Shown here in pieces: positions 43,701-52,100 of a DNA stretch of 64,000 nucleotides. Positions within the stretch are counted from its first letter, which is position 1, and each line of letters opens with the position of its first letter. This DNA comes from Comamonas sp. KCTC 72670. Its GTDB lineage: Bacteria; Myxococcota; Myxococcia; Myxococcales; Myxococcaceae. The stretch spans positions 372,001-436,000 of the forward strand of contig BNCN01000004.1 of assembly GCA_014656495.1 (NCBI GenBank), given 5' to 3'. A program made the translations under genes and the position numbers. The notes beneath the pieces are model-generated. The model saw nothing but the letters and a program-made list of their open reading frames with translations. It was not told where the DNA came from and did not search any database.

Positions 43701-46700
43701 GCGGCTCGGTGGACATCTCGTCGGGCTTCCTGGCCAGCCTGGGGCTCAACGTGGATCCCCGCTCGCTCTCGCCCGCGGACATGGACGCGCTGTTGGCGCA
43801 CGGCGTGGAGCGCTACGTGGAGAACGGCGGCCTCATCGGGACGCCGGAGAGCTGCGGTCCCATGGTGGAGCGCGTCCAGCGGCTGGACGTGGATGAGATC
43901 GCCTGCCTCGTGGACTTCGGCGTGGAGGTGGAAGCGACGCTGGAGGGGCTGCGGCACCTCGATGCGCTGCGGGGCCGTCATTCGCCGGAGCCCGCGTCCG
44001 CGATTCCCTCGGCGGCGCTGCAAGAAGGGCCCGGTGCGGCGGAGTCCCTGCTGTCGCTGGTGCGGCAGACGGGCATCACCCACCTGCACTGCACCGCGGC
44101 GCTGGCGCGGTCGATGCTGGCGCTTCCCGACGCGGCGGAGGCGCTGCGTCCCGTGCGTCACGTCCTGCTCGAAGGCGCCTCCGAGGAGTCGGCGGCGTCA
44201 CTGGCGCGCGCCATGCCCTGGCGTGTCGCGCACCGTCAGCCGGGCCTGGGGCTCGGCGCCTGGTCCGCGGCGATGGGGCCGGCGGACGCCACGCGTTGGG
44301 ACGTGGTGGACGGACGCGGCCAGCCGGTACCGGTGGGTGTCGTCGGTGAACTCGTGGTGAAGGGCGCGGGGGTGCCTCGGGGGTTCTGGAACGCCCCGGA
44401 GACGGCGTCGATGCGCGTGCTGTCCGAGGCATCCGACGGTGCGCGGCGCCTGGTGACGGGCCGCCGTGCGCGGCGCAAGCGGGATGGCTCGTTGGAGCTC
44501 CTGGCCACCGTGCCCGTCGAGGCGCGGCGTCCGCCTCCGCCGAAGTCCGCTCTGCGGATGGACGGTGGCGCGGCGAAGAAGCCCCTGGCGTCGCAGCCCA
44601 TTCCCCTGGTGCCGAGGGATCGTCCGCTGCCGTTGTCCTTCGCGCAGCAGCGGCTCTGGTACCTGGACCGGTTGGAGCCGGGCAACGTGGCGTACAACAA
44701 CGCCGTCGCCTTCACGCTGACCGGCAAGCTCGACGCCACGGTGTTGGAGCGCGCGCTGAACGGGGTCATCCGCCGGCACGAGGCCCTGCGGACCACGTTC
44801 ACCCTGGACGGCGACACCGCGGCGCAGGTCATCGCGCCCACGCTGGAGATTGTCGTCACCGTCCGGGACACGGAGGGTGCCAGCGAGGAGGAACTCGCCC
44901 GTCAGGCGCGTGAAGAGGCGCGCCGCCCGTTCGACCTGGAGCAGGGGCCGCTGATCCGCGCAACGCTGCTGCGCCGGGGGAACACCGACCACGTCCTGCT
45001 GCTCACGCTGCACCACATCATCTCGGACGGCTGGTCCGCGGGGGTGATGGTCAACGAAATGGCCCGGCTCTACGAGGCCGAGATGACGGGGCAGGCGCCT
45101 TCACTTCCCACCCTGACGGTGCAGGCCGCGGACCACGCGCTCTGGCAGTTGGAGTGGATGCGAGGCCCGGCGCTGAAGGCCGAACAGGACTGGTGGGGTG
45201 GGGTGCTGGCGGACGTGCCGGTGCTCCAGCTCCCGGTGGACCGTCCGCGTCCGCCCGTGCAGACGCACGACGGTGCGCAGCTTCCCTTCGCCGTGCCGCG
45301 GTCGGTGATGGATGCCGTGGTGGCGGCGGGCCGGAAGGAAGGGGCCACGCCCTTCATGGTGCTGATGGCCGCGTGGCAGGTGCTGCTGCACGCGTACTCC
45401 GGCCAGGAGGACTTCGCGGTGGGCTCGCCGGTGGCGGGGCGCGACCGGCCCGAAATCGAGCCCTTGATTGGCTGCTTCATCAACTCCATCGCGGTGCGCG
45501 CGGACCTGTCCGGGGACCCCACCTTCGCGGAGGTCCTGGGCCGGGTGCGCCGCACCTCGCTGGCCGCCTTCACGCATCAGGAGATGCCGTTCGAGCGGGT
45601 CCTGGAGGTGCTGAACACGCCGCGCGACCTCAGCCACAACCCGGTCTTCCAGACGATGGTGGTGCTCCACAACACGCCAGTCCCGGTGTTGTCGCTGGCC
45701 GGGCTCCAGTTGCAGAGCCGGTACGTGCACACGGGGGCCACGAAGATGGACCTCACGCTGGAGGTCACGGAGACCACCGACGGTTTGCGCGGCGGCATCG
45801 ACTTCAACACCCGGCTCTTCGACGAGGCCACCATCGCCCGGCTCGCGGGCTCCCTGGTCCGGGTGTTGGAGGCGGCCGCCACGAGGCCGGAGGCGCGGCT
45901 GTCCCAGCTCGATCTCCTGGACACCGCGGAGCGCGCCCGCTTGCTGGTGGAGTGGAACCCCGCGCCCGTGGCCGAGCTGCCGGAGACGGACACGCTGCCC
46001 ACGCGGTTCCTGGCCCAGGTGGCGAGGACGCCCGAGCGGGTGGCGGTGGAGGACGGTGCCCGGTCGCTCACGTATCGTGAGCTGGAGGCGCTGACCCGGC
46101 GTCTGGCGGGGGCGTTGGTGGAGCGGAACGTGGGGCGGGGCGCCATCGTCGCGCTCGCGCTTCCCCAGCCCGCGGAAGTCGTGGCGGGGCTGTTGGGCGT
46201 GACGCGCGCGGGCGCTGCGGGCGTGGTGCTGGACGTGGACCATCCCACGGAGCGCCTGGCCGGCATCCTCGCGGACACCCAGGCCCGGGTGGTGGTCACC
46301 ACCGAGTCGTGCCGGTCGCGCGTTCCCTCGTGTGTGGGCACGGAGGTCCTCACCCTGGAGGCCCTGCCCGAAGTCTTGGGTGACGTGCGCGTCCTGCCCG
46401 AGGCGACGGACGCGGCGTGCATCGTCTACACGTCGGGCTCCACGGGGAGGCCGCGCGGCGTGGTGCTGGAGCACCGGCACCTGGTGGCCGCGACCCGGGC
46501 TCGCGCGGAGGTCTACGGCGCGCCGGGAGTGGTGATGTCCCTGGCGCCGTTCACCTTCGACGCCGCGCTGGCGGGACTGCTCTGGGCTTTGTTCGAGGGC
46601 GGCACGCTGCGCTACCCGGACGCCGAGGAGCGTGAGGACCCGCGCAGGCTCTCGGAGCGCATCGCGCAGTCGCGCGTCACGCACCTCATCTCCGTGCCCT

Positions 46701-49165
46701 CGCTGTACGGGCAGATTCTCGCCGCGGCGCCGGCGGGTGGGCTGACGAGCCTGACGGCGGTGAGCGTGGGCGGTGAGGCGTGCCCCGTGGAACTGACGCG
46801 TGCGCACCATGAGGCGCTGCCGTCGGTGGCCTTGTTCAACGAGTACGGCCCTTCGGAAGCCACCATCTGGAGCACGGTGCATCGCGTGCGCGTGGGAGAA
46901 GAGCACCGTGTCCCGATTGGCCGCGCGGTGCCGGGGGCCCGCGTGTACCTGCTGGATTCACGGCGCAAGCTCGTGCCGCAAGGCGCGCCGGGCGAGCTGT
47001 ACGTGGGCGGCGCGGGCGTGGCGCGGGGCTACCTGGGCCAGCCGGGCCTGACGGCCGAGCGCTTCGTGACGGACCCCTTCGACGGCCGGTCCGGGGCGCG
47101 CATGTACCGCACGGGCGACGTGGCCCGCTGGCGCGCGGACGGCGTGCTGGAGTTCCTGGGCCGCGTGGACGAGCAGGTGAAGGTCCGCGGCTTCCGCATC
47201 GAGCCCGGTGAAATCGAGGCCGCGCTGTTGGCGAACGCCTCGGTGAAGGAAGCCGTCGTCGTGGCGCGTGACGATGGGAAGGGTGCGAAGCGGCTCGTGG
47301 CCTACGTGGTGCCCGTGGCGGAGGCCCGGGAGGCGGGTGTGGACGCCGCGGCGCTGAAGGACTGGGTGCGTTCACGGTTGCCGCCGTACATGGTCCCCGC
47401 GGCGTTCGTCGCGTTGGAGGTCGTGCCACGCACCCGGCACGGCAAGGTGGACCGCCGTGCCCTGCCAGCGCCCGACCTGGGGCCCTCGGCGGCACCCGTC
47501 GCGCCGCGTTCGGAGGTGGAGACCACGCTCGTGTCGCTCTGGCGCGAGGTCCTGGGCGTCGAGCGCGTGGGCATCCACGACGACTTCTTCGAGCTGGGCG
47601 GCGACTCCATCCTGGGCCTGCAAATCATCACCCGCGCGCGTGCGCAGGGCATCGAGCTGTCACCGAAGCAGCTCTTCCAGAACCCGACCATCGCGCGGCT
47701 CGCCGCGGTCGCGGGGACCCGGCTGGCCGTGCAGGCGGAGCAGGGCGCGGTGGTGGGCCCCGTGGCGCTGACGCCCATCCAGCACTGGCTCTTCGAGCTG
47801 GCGCTGGAGGCGCCCCACCACTGGAACATGTCCCTGCTGTTGGAGGTGAAGACCGGGCTGGACGGCACGCTCCTCGAGCGCGCGTTGACGCACCTGCTGG
47901 CGCACCATGACGCGCTCCGGGCGCGTTACGCGCGCGGCGATGCGGGCTGGCAGCAGGTCCTCTCGGAGCCCGGCGCCGAGGTCCTCGTCGAGACGGAGGA
48001 CCTGTCGACGGTGCCGGAGGTGGAGCAGGCCGATGTCCTGCGGCACCGCGTCGAGGCGGCGCAGGACGCCCTGCGGCTGGACGGAACGCTCCTTCGCGCC
48101 ACGTTGCTGACGCTGGGGGCCGGGCGGTCCTCCCGCCTGCTGTTGACCGTCCACCACCTGGTCGTGGACGCGGTGTCGTGGCGCATCCTCCTGGAGGACC
48201 TGGCCACGGTGTACGCACAGCTCGCCGCGGGCCAAGCGGTGCGGCTGCCTCCGAAGACGACGTCCCTCCAGGCCTGGGCGCGCGGGCTGGAGACGCTGGC
48301 GCGTTCGGAGAAGCTGGCGTCGGAGCGGTCGTGGTGGCTGGAGCGGCCGTGGCGGGAGGTGTCGCAGCTGCCCGTGGACTTCCCGGACGGCGCGAACACG
48401 GAGACCACGGCGCAGGCGGTTCGCGTGACGTTGGACGCGGAGGAGACCCGCGCCTTGCTGCAGGACGTGCCGAAGGCGTGGCACACGCAGGCGCAGGACC
48501 CGCTCCTCACCGCGCTGGCGCAGGCGCTGACGGCGTGGGCCGGAGGCAGCGTCGCGCTGGTGGACGTGGAAGGCCATGGCCGGGAAGAGGTGCTGCCGGG
48601 TGTGGACGTCTCGCGCACGGTGGGCTGGTTCACCCGGGTGTTCCCCGCGCTGCTGGACCTGAGAGGAAGCGCGAACCCCGGGGATGCGCTGCGCGCGGTG
48701 AAGGAAGGGCTGCGCGCGGTGCCTTCCCAGGGCATGGGCTGGGGTTTGCTCCGCTACGTGGCGAAGGACGCGACGCTGGCGGCATTGCCCGCCGCGCAGG
48801 TGGGCTTCAACCACCTGGGACAGGTGGACGGCCTGATGGGCGCGGACGGGCCCTTCGCGCTCGCGAAGGAGGGCGAATCCCTTCCGCAACGGGCGCCGGT
48901 GGCTCGCCGGCCGTACCTCATCGACGTGACGAGCGCGGTTCGCAACGGGCGGCTGGAGGTGCTGTGGACCTTCAGCGGCGCGGTGCACCGGCGTGAAACG
49001 GTGTCACGCGTGGCCGAGGACTTCGCCGCGCGCCTGCGGTCCCTGGTGGCGGCATCGAAGGCTCCGGATGCGGGGGGACACTCGCCCTCGGACTTCCCGC
49101 TCGCGAAGGTGAAGCAGGCGCAACTCGACAAGCTGTCCGCGCGATTTGGAAAGAAGACGCGATGA
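37772..49165 (+). CDS. Hybrid synthetase protein 2: KS-AT-ACP-C-[split A with LLM]-C-A-PCP-E
   Basis: 3797 residues. KS triad Cys186 (TACSTG), His322 (EAHGTG), His362 (KTNVGH). AT Ser636 (GHSFGEY) with HAFH at 732-735, the malonyl-CoA type. ACP Ser970. C domain with HHVVCDT (second His 1160). Then a degenerate A domain (about 1470-2270) interrupted at about 1725-2069 by a luciferase-like monooxygenase. It lacks YTSGSTG and NxYGPTE and stops before the carrier. Next a normal C (His2415), A (YTSGSTGRPRG from 2886; code about D-A-A-I-S-G-E-I-W-K, no call), PCP Ser3279 (GGDSI) and an epimerase domain (HHLVVDAVSW, EGHGRE, NHLGQVD). There is no KR or DH, so a beta-keto C2 unit is expected. Overlaps protein 3 by ATGA. 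Confidence 0.95.
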   Translation: MAEHDIMSENTGGTGNDIAIIGMAGRFPGSTDVQSFWRNLREGVESIVRLSPEALEWSPLMAEATRHHPDFVPVAAELEGGDSFDAAFFGMAPREAEWMDPQQRVFLECAWTALEDASLDPERFEGKISLYAGASASMHGLGRVGQGGLDPASLYELMSNSAENLATRASFKLGLRGESLSLYTACSTGLVAVHMACQSLLMRQSDVALAGAVRLAMPQRTGYLFQEGMILSPDGHCRAFDARAAGTVPGNGAAVVVLKPLEDALRDGDRVYAVIRGTSINNDGGQKVGYTAPSVEGQADVIGEALAFAGLEAGDIGYVEAHGTGTALGDPIEVAALTRAYRRQTDKTGYCALGAVKTNVGHLDTAAGLAGLIKTALALTHEELPPTLHFERPNPAIDFANSPFFVVDQLRSWPRGPVPRRAGVSSFGIGGTNAHAVLEEAPVPGPSTPSLRPTQLVTLSGRSPEALDAATRELAGWLVSAPAGVTLEDVAFTRNVGRRAFEHRRTFVAGSLSELREKLNAPAKAHAVENLVAAREQGVAFLFPGQGAQSVGMGRELHAAEPVYHEALESCLDGLGATLGATVRGVLLPAPGTEDAAARTLADPSVALPALFAVEYALARLWEGWGVQPRAMLGHSFGEYVAACLAGVLPLEGALALVAARGRLMARMPPGSMTAVGCAEETVRPLLTEALSLAAVNGPDRCVVSGPTPDVEALERELAARGVGVLRLPAAHAFHSAAVEPLMADLRRVVAGLRLSAPQKPYVSSVTGTWIREQEATDPDYWLRQMRAPVRFGDGLETLKADGCTVFLEVGPDQALTALSKPMLRGGHGRAVPSLPRAGSKRGTHAALMEALGALWEQGLVLDWQQVYAHETRRKVALPTYPFQRRSFRAALPEAAPLPKAAVSASTPISAEVVAAPPVVADSALAADPSLELAGARTEVERKVLAIWRERLGRSDFGIHDDFLELGGNSLMAAQLLTRLREAFPVPLPLSDVFDSPTVAGISARIQERLGTQGANATEPVLPPLVRIPRDGTLPLSVVQERVCALEQALPGNPALNMYVVLRLQGALDLSVLERSLEAVAQRHEALRTSYPRENGVPVLRVAPSLAFPLTAEPLAGATWQQRVYDEVSRPFDLERGPAVRARLWALGADEYMLAVTIHHVVCDTWSLVVFSKELGEHYAALKQGHPAPLPALPVQYADFAAWQRKALKDGAFTSQIAAWRERLAAFPRPLELPVDRVRGEGPALRGQVLKVGFSSALSAAVQALAQREGVTPFMVLLASWKALLSRWTGRDDIVVGTPIGNRSRPELEPLIGYVAHAVPLRTDLAGAPSFRELMTRVRDVMMEAYAHPDVPYEELVREIEPAKDTGRARVFDTLFVLHTRFDKALELPGLRMSLAELDDVPPEFGSVLSDLTVGLGEHAHGFSGTIDYAEERFERETVERLMAHWTTLLEAAVARPDTSISVLPLESVLPAPTPRSETLDSASAQMPVVAALQLQARATADAASVAMTAPDGREVTWGELRTGAEKLAAELSVQGAGAEVLVAVCLEPSVERVVAQWAVQLSGAAYVLLSVPQLRELDGLSPKGAPPPLLLTHTHVRTGVTLDAARVIRVDEVLSRTGVHTDVPAREAPRPSATDMVCLEPLVGPLGEHLRAIHTHHTVAALFSRLDAEAPPKDGIWLAAEEAQAPGSGLELLWALTRGLRVVLPAERARFTSLSTGATPARRKTDFSLSFFANDEDSLGGRKYRLLLEAAKFADAHGFSAVWTPERHFHSFGGLYPRPAVVGAGVATVTERLGIRAGSVVLPLHDPILVAEEWAVLDNLSDGRVGVSFASGWHANDFVFAPDRYARRKEVLHRGIEEVRTLWRGGTVTRRNGAGEEVAISLRPRPVQKVLPIWLTAAGSPETFRLAGELGAYVLTNLMGQHLEDLASKVALYRDAWRQHGHAGRGHVSLMMHAFLGEDPVEVQKKARPPLLDYFRGSVDISSGFLASLGLNVDPRSLSPADMDALLAHGVERYVENGGLIGTPESCGPMVERVQRLDVDEIACLVDFGVEVEATLEGLRHLDALRGRHSPEPASAIPSAALQEGPGAAESLLSLVRQTGITHLHCTAALARSMLALPDAAEALRPVRHVLLEGASEESAASLARAMPWRVAHRQPGLGLGAWSAAMGPADATRWDVVDGRGQPVPVGVVGELVVKGAGVPRGFWNAPETASMRVLSEASDGARRLVTGRRARRKRDGSLELLATVPVEARRPPPPKSALRMDGGAAKKPLASQPIPLVPRDRPLPLSFAQQRLWYLDRLEPGNVAYNNAVAFTLTGKLDATVLERALNGVIRRHEALRTTFTLDGDTAAQVIAPTLEIVVTVRDTEGASEEELARQAREEARRPFDLEQGPLIRATLLRRGNTDHVLLLTLHHIISDGWSAGVMVNEMARLYEAEMTGQAPSLPTLTVQAADHALWQLEWMRGPALKAEQDWWGGVLADVPVLQLPVDRPRPPVQTHDGAQLPFAVPRSVMDAVVAAGRKEGATPFMVLMAAWQVLLHAYSGQEDFAVGSPVAGRDRPEIEPLIGCFINSIAVRADLSGDPTFAEVLGRVRRTSLAAFTHQEMPFERVLEVLNTPRDLSHNPVFQTMVVLHNTPVPVLSLAGLQLQSRYVHTGATKMDLTLEVTETTDGLRGGIDFNTRLFDEATIARLAGSLVRVLEAAATRPEARLSQLDLLDTAERARLLVEWNPAPVAELPETDTLPTRFLAQVARTPERVAVEDGARSLTYRELEALTRRLAGALVERNVGRGAIVALALPQPAEVVAGLLGVTRAGAAGVVLDVDHPTERLAGILADTQARVVVTTESCRSRVPSCVGTEVLTLEALPEVLGDVRVLPEATDAACIVYTSGSTGRPRGVVLEHRHLVAATRARAEVYGAPGVVMSLAPFTFDAALAGLLWALFEGGTLRYPDAEEREDPRRLSERIAQSRVTHLISVPSLYGQILAAAPAGGLTSLTAVSVGGEACPVELTRAHHEALPSVALFNEYGPSEATIWSTVHRVRVGEEHRVPIGRAVPGARVYLLDSRRKLVPQGAPGELYVGGAGVARGYLGQPGLTAERFVTDPFDGRSGARMYRTGDVARWRADGVLEFLGRVDEQVKVRGFRIEPGEIEAALLANASVKEAVVVARDDGKGAKRLVAYVVPVAEAREAGVDAAALKDWVRSRLPPYMVPAAFVALEVVPRTRHGKVDRRALPAPDLGPSAAPVAPRSEVETTLVSLWREVLGVERVGIHDDFFELGGDSILGLQIITRARAQGIELSPKQLFQNPTIARLAAVAGTRLAVQAEQGAVVGPVALTPIQHWLFELALEAPHHWNMSLLLEVKTGLDGTLLERALTHLLAHHDALRARYARGDAGWQQVLSEPGAEVLVETEDLSTVPEVEQADVLRHRVEAAQDALRLDGTLLRATLLTLGAGRSSRLLLTVHHLVVDAVSWRILLEDLATVYAQLAAGQAVRLPPKTTSLQAWARGLETLARSEKLASERSWWLERPWREVSQLPVDFPDGANTETTAQAVRVTLDAEETRALLQDVPKAWHTQAQDPLLTALAQALTAWAGGSVALVDVEGHGREEVLPGVDVSRTVGWFTRVFPALLDLRGSANPGDALRAVKEGLRAVPSQGMGWGLLRYVAKDATLAALPAAQVGFNHLGQVDGLMGADGPFALAKEGESLPQRAPVARRPYLIDVTSAVRNGRLEVLWTFSGAVHRRETVSRVAEDFAARLRSLVAASKAPDAGGHSPSDFPLAKVKQAQLDKLSARFGKKTR
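42944..43978 (+). other. Luciferase-like (FMN) monooxygenase domain inserted in an adenylation domain
   Basis: About 345 residues (1725-2069 of protein 2) with bacterial-luciferase-type motifs: FSLSFFANDE, GFSAVWTPERHFHSFGGLYP, GIRAGSVVLPLHDP, RVGVSFASGWHANDFVFAP and KVLPIWLTAAGSPETFRLAG. This matches the secondary-metabolite LLM type (TIGR04020) found in NRPS/PKS proteins. The sequence before it ends like the strand after A4 (LWALTRGLRVVLP). The sequence after resumes like the segment leading to A5 (LVRQTGITHLHCTAAL). The insert therefore sits between A4 and A5, a position I recall for the MOx of myxothiazol-type modules. It should use FMNH2 and O2 on a carrier-bound intermediate; alpha-oxidation or carbon excision are both possible. 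Confidence 0.85.
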
Positions 49166-52100
49166 GCGACAACATCCAGGACCTGTACCCCCTGTCGCCG
49201 CTGCAGGGCGGCATGCTCTTCCATTCCATTTCGGAGCCGGGGAAGGGGCTGTACTTCAACCAGCTCGTGTGTGAGCTGCGGCGCCTGGACGTGCGGGCCT
49301 TCACCCAGGCGTGGGAGGCCGTGGTGGCGGCCCATCCCATCCTGCGCACGGCGCTCGTCTGGGACGACGTGGACGAACCGGTGCAGGTGGTGCTGCGCGA
49401 AGTCGAACTCCCCATCCGCACCGAGGACTGGCGGGACCTGTCGCCCGAGGTACGGGAGTCCCGCTGGGCGTCGTTCCTGGAGGAAGACCGCCGGGAGGGC
49501 ATCGACCTCTCGCTCGCGCCCCTGGTGCGTCTGGCGCTGATGCGCATCGGAGACGACGCCTACCGCTTCGTCTTCAGCCATTCCCACCTCATCCTGGATG
49601 GCTGGTCCGTTCCGCTGGTGCTGCGGGACGTCTTCGCGGCCTACGAGGACGCGCTCGTGGGACGCGCGCCCCGGATCGCCGCGCCGCGTCCCTTCTCGGA
49701 TTACATCGGCTGGTTGGCGGAGCACGACCTGTCCGCGTCGGAGTCCTTCTGGCGGCAGACGCTGAAGGGCTTCCGGGAACCAACGCCGTTGAGGGTGGGG
49801 GCGGACGGCCCGGAAGGCCCCGGACGGGCGACGCGCTCCCTGCACCTGTCGGAAGCGCGCACCACGGCGCTGAACGCCCTGGCCCGGCGGCAGGGACTCA
49901 CGCTGTCTTCGTTGGTGCAGGGCGCCTGGGCCCTCGTGTTGGGACACCTCTCCGGAAGAGGGGACGTCCTCTTCGGCACCATCGTCTCCGGGCGGCCTCC
50001 GGGCCTGCCGGGCGTGGAGGACATGGTCGGGTTGTTCATCAACACCCAGCCCGTGCGTGCGCGCCTGACGCGGGACCTGTCGAGCCTCGCCTGGTTGCGG
50101 AGCCTCCAGGACGCGCAGTTGGAGGCCCGGCAGCATGAGCACGCGCCGCTGGTGAAGGTGCAGCGCTGGAGTGACGTGCCCGCGGGCACGCCGCTCTTCG
50201 AGTCGCTGGTCGTCTTCGAGAACTACCCGCTGGATGCCGCGCTGTCGTCCTCGGCGAAGTCGCTCTCGGTGCACGACGTGCAGGCCGTTGAGGAGGACCA
50301 CTTCGCCCTGACGCTCGTTTCGATGAACGGGGCCCGGCTCCCGCTGCACCTGCGGTACGACCGGTCGCGCTTCACGGAGGCTTTCGCGGACGCGCAGCTC
50401 GAACGGCTGCGCTTCGTGCTGGAGCGCTGGGCCGAGCAGCCGGAGGAACTCCTGGAGGACGTGGCCCGGCGCTCCCAGGCCGAGCGTCATCCGCTGGTGC
50501 TGACGTGGGAGGACCCGCGCGAGCGCGACCTGACGCCGGAGCCTGTCCGGAGCGCAGCCCCCGCGCCGCCGCGCGCGTTCGAAGGGCCGCGCGACGCGAA
50601 GGAGACCGTGCTCGCAGACATCTGGGCGCAGGTGTTTGGCCGCGAGCGGGTGGACATCCACGACAACTTCTTCGAACTCGGTGGAGACTCCATCGTCGGC
50701 ATCCAGGTCATCGCTCGTGCCGCGCAGGCGGGCCTGCGCATCACCGCGAAGCAGTTGTTCGACCAGCCGACGGTGGCCCGGCTGGCGGCGGTCGCGACCG
50801 AGGCGCTGGTAGAGGCGGCTCCCGAGCCGGCGGAGGTGGAGTCGCCCAAGGATGCGGCGGAGCCTTCGCCGCAGCGGCGGGTGGAACTGGCGCACGTGGA
50901 GCCGTTGCCCTCCCTGGACGGCGTGGAAGGGCGTCCGCTCTCGTTCGCTCAGGAGCGACTGTGGTTCCTGGACCAGTTGGAGCCCGGGAGCGCTTCGTAC
51001 AACGTGACCGCGGCGGTGCGGTTCGTGGGGCCGTTGGATGCACAGGCGCTGGAGCGGAGCTACCACGCGCTGATTCAGCGGCACGAGTCCTTGCGCACGA
51101 CGTTCCGCAGCGAGCGGGGCGTTCCCGTGCAGGTGATTGCGCCCCAGGGCGCGCAGTCGTTCCAACTGGTGGACCTGAGTGGACTGCCCGCGGCGGAGCG
51201 GGAGGACTCGGCGTCGAGGCTCCTGAAGGATGAGGTGCTTCGCCCGTTCGATCTGGTCCGAGGCCCCTTGATGAGGGCCTCGCTGGTGCGGCTTGCCCCG
51301 GACGAGCACCTCCTGGTGCTGGTGATTCACCACATCGTGTCGGATGGGTGGTCCATCGGCGTCCTCGTGCGCGAGTGGGTGACGTTCTACCAGGCGCTCT
51401 CGCGGGGGATTGCTTCGCCGTTGCCTCCGCTGCCGATGCAGTACGCGGACTTCGCGCAGTGGCAGCGAGGATGGCTGCGGGGCGAGGTGCTGGAGGCGCA
51501 GGTTCGGTATTGGCGCCAGCAGCTCGAAGGCGCGCCGCGCGCGCTGGAGCTGCCCACGGACAAGCCGCGTCCAGCCGCCCAGTCCTTCCGCGGACGCGCG
51601 CTGCGGCAGGTATGGCCCCAGGCGCTCTGGCAACGGTTGGTGGCCCTGAGCCGGACCGAGGGCGCGACCCCGTTCATGGTGTTGCTGGCGGCGTACCAGA
51701 CGGTGCTGTGGCGGCACTCGGGGCAGGACGACATCAGCGTGGGCTTCCCCATCGCGGGCAGAACCCACGCGGCGACCGAGGGGCTCATCGGCTACTTCGC
51801 GAACACGCTGGTGCTGCGTGCGCGGGTGAAACCGGAGGAGACGTTCCGCGAGCTGCTGGCGCAGGTGCGTGAAGCGACCTTGGGTGCCTATGCGCACCAG
51901 GACGTGCCCTTCGAGAAGCTGGTGGAGGCGCTGCTCCCGGACCGCGACCTGAGCCGCAGCCCGCTGTTCCAGGTGTCGCTGACGCTGCTGAACACGCCTC
52001 AGCCGAAGATGGATCTGGGACGCGGGCTGGTCCTGACGCCGGTCGAAGCGGAGACGCACACCTCGAAGTTCGACCTGTCGATGATGGTCGAAGAGGCACC

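Noticed and set aside
42240-44560. Counting the LLM-containing A domain as a functional amino acid-activating module
   Set aside because: Core motifs A3, A5, A7-A10 and the carrier protein are missing or degraded, so it should not be counted in the predicted peptide length.
48754-52059. Very long minus-strand open frame (1101 codons) opposite the synthetase genes
   Set aside because: It is Arg/His/Gln/Leu-rich with no recognisable fold and lies wholly opposite a clear NRPS; long antisense frames are expected from the GC-rich third positions.
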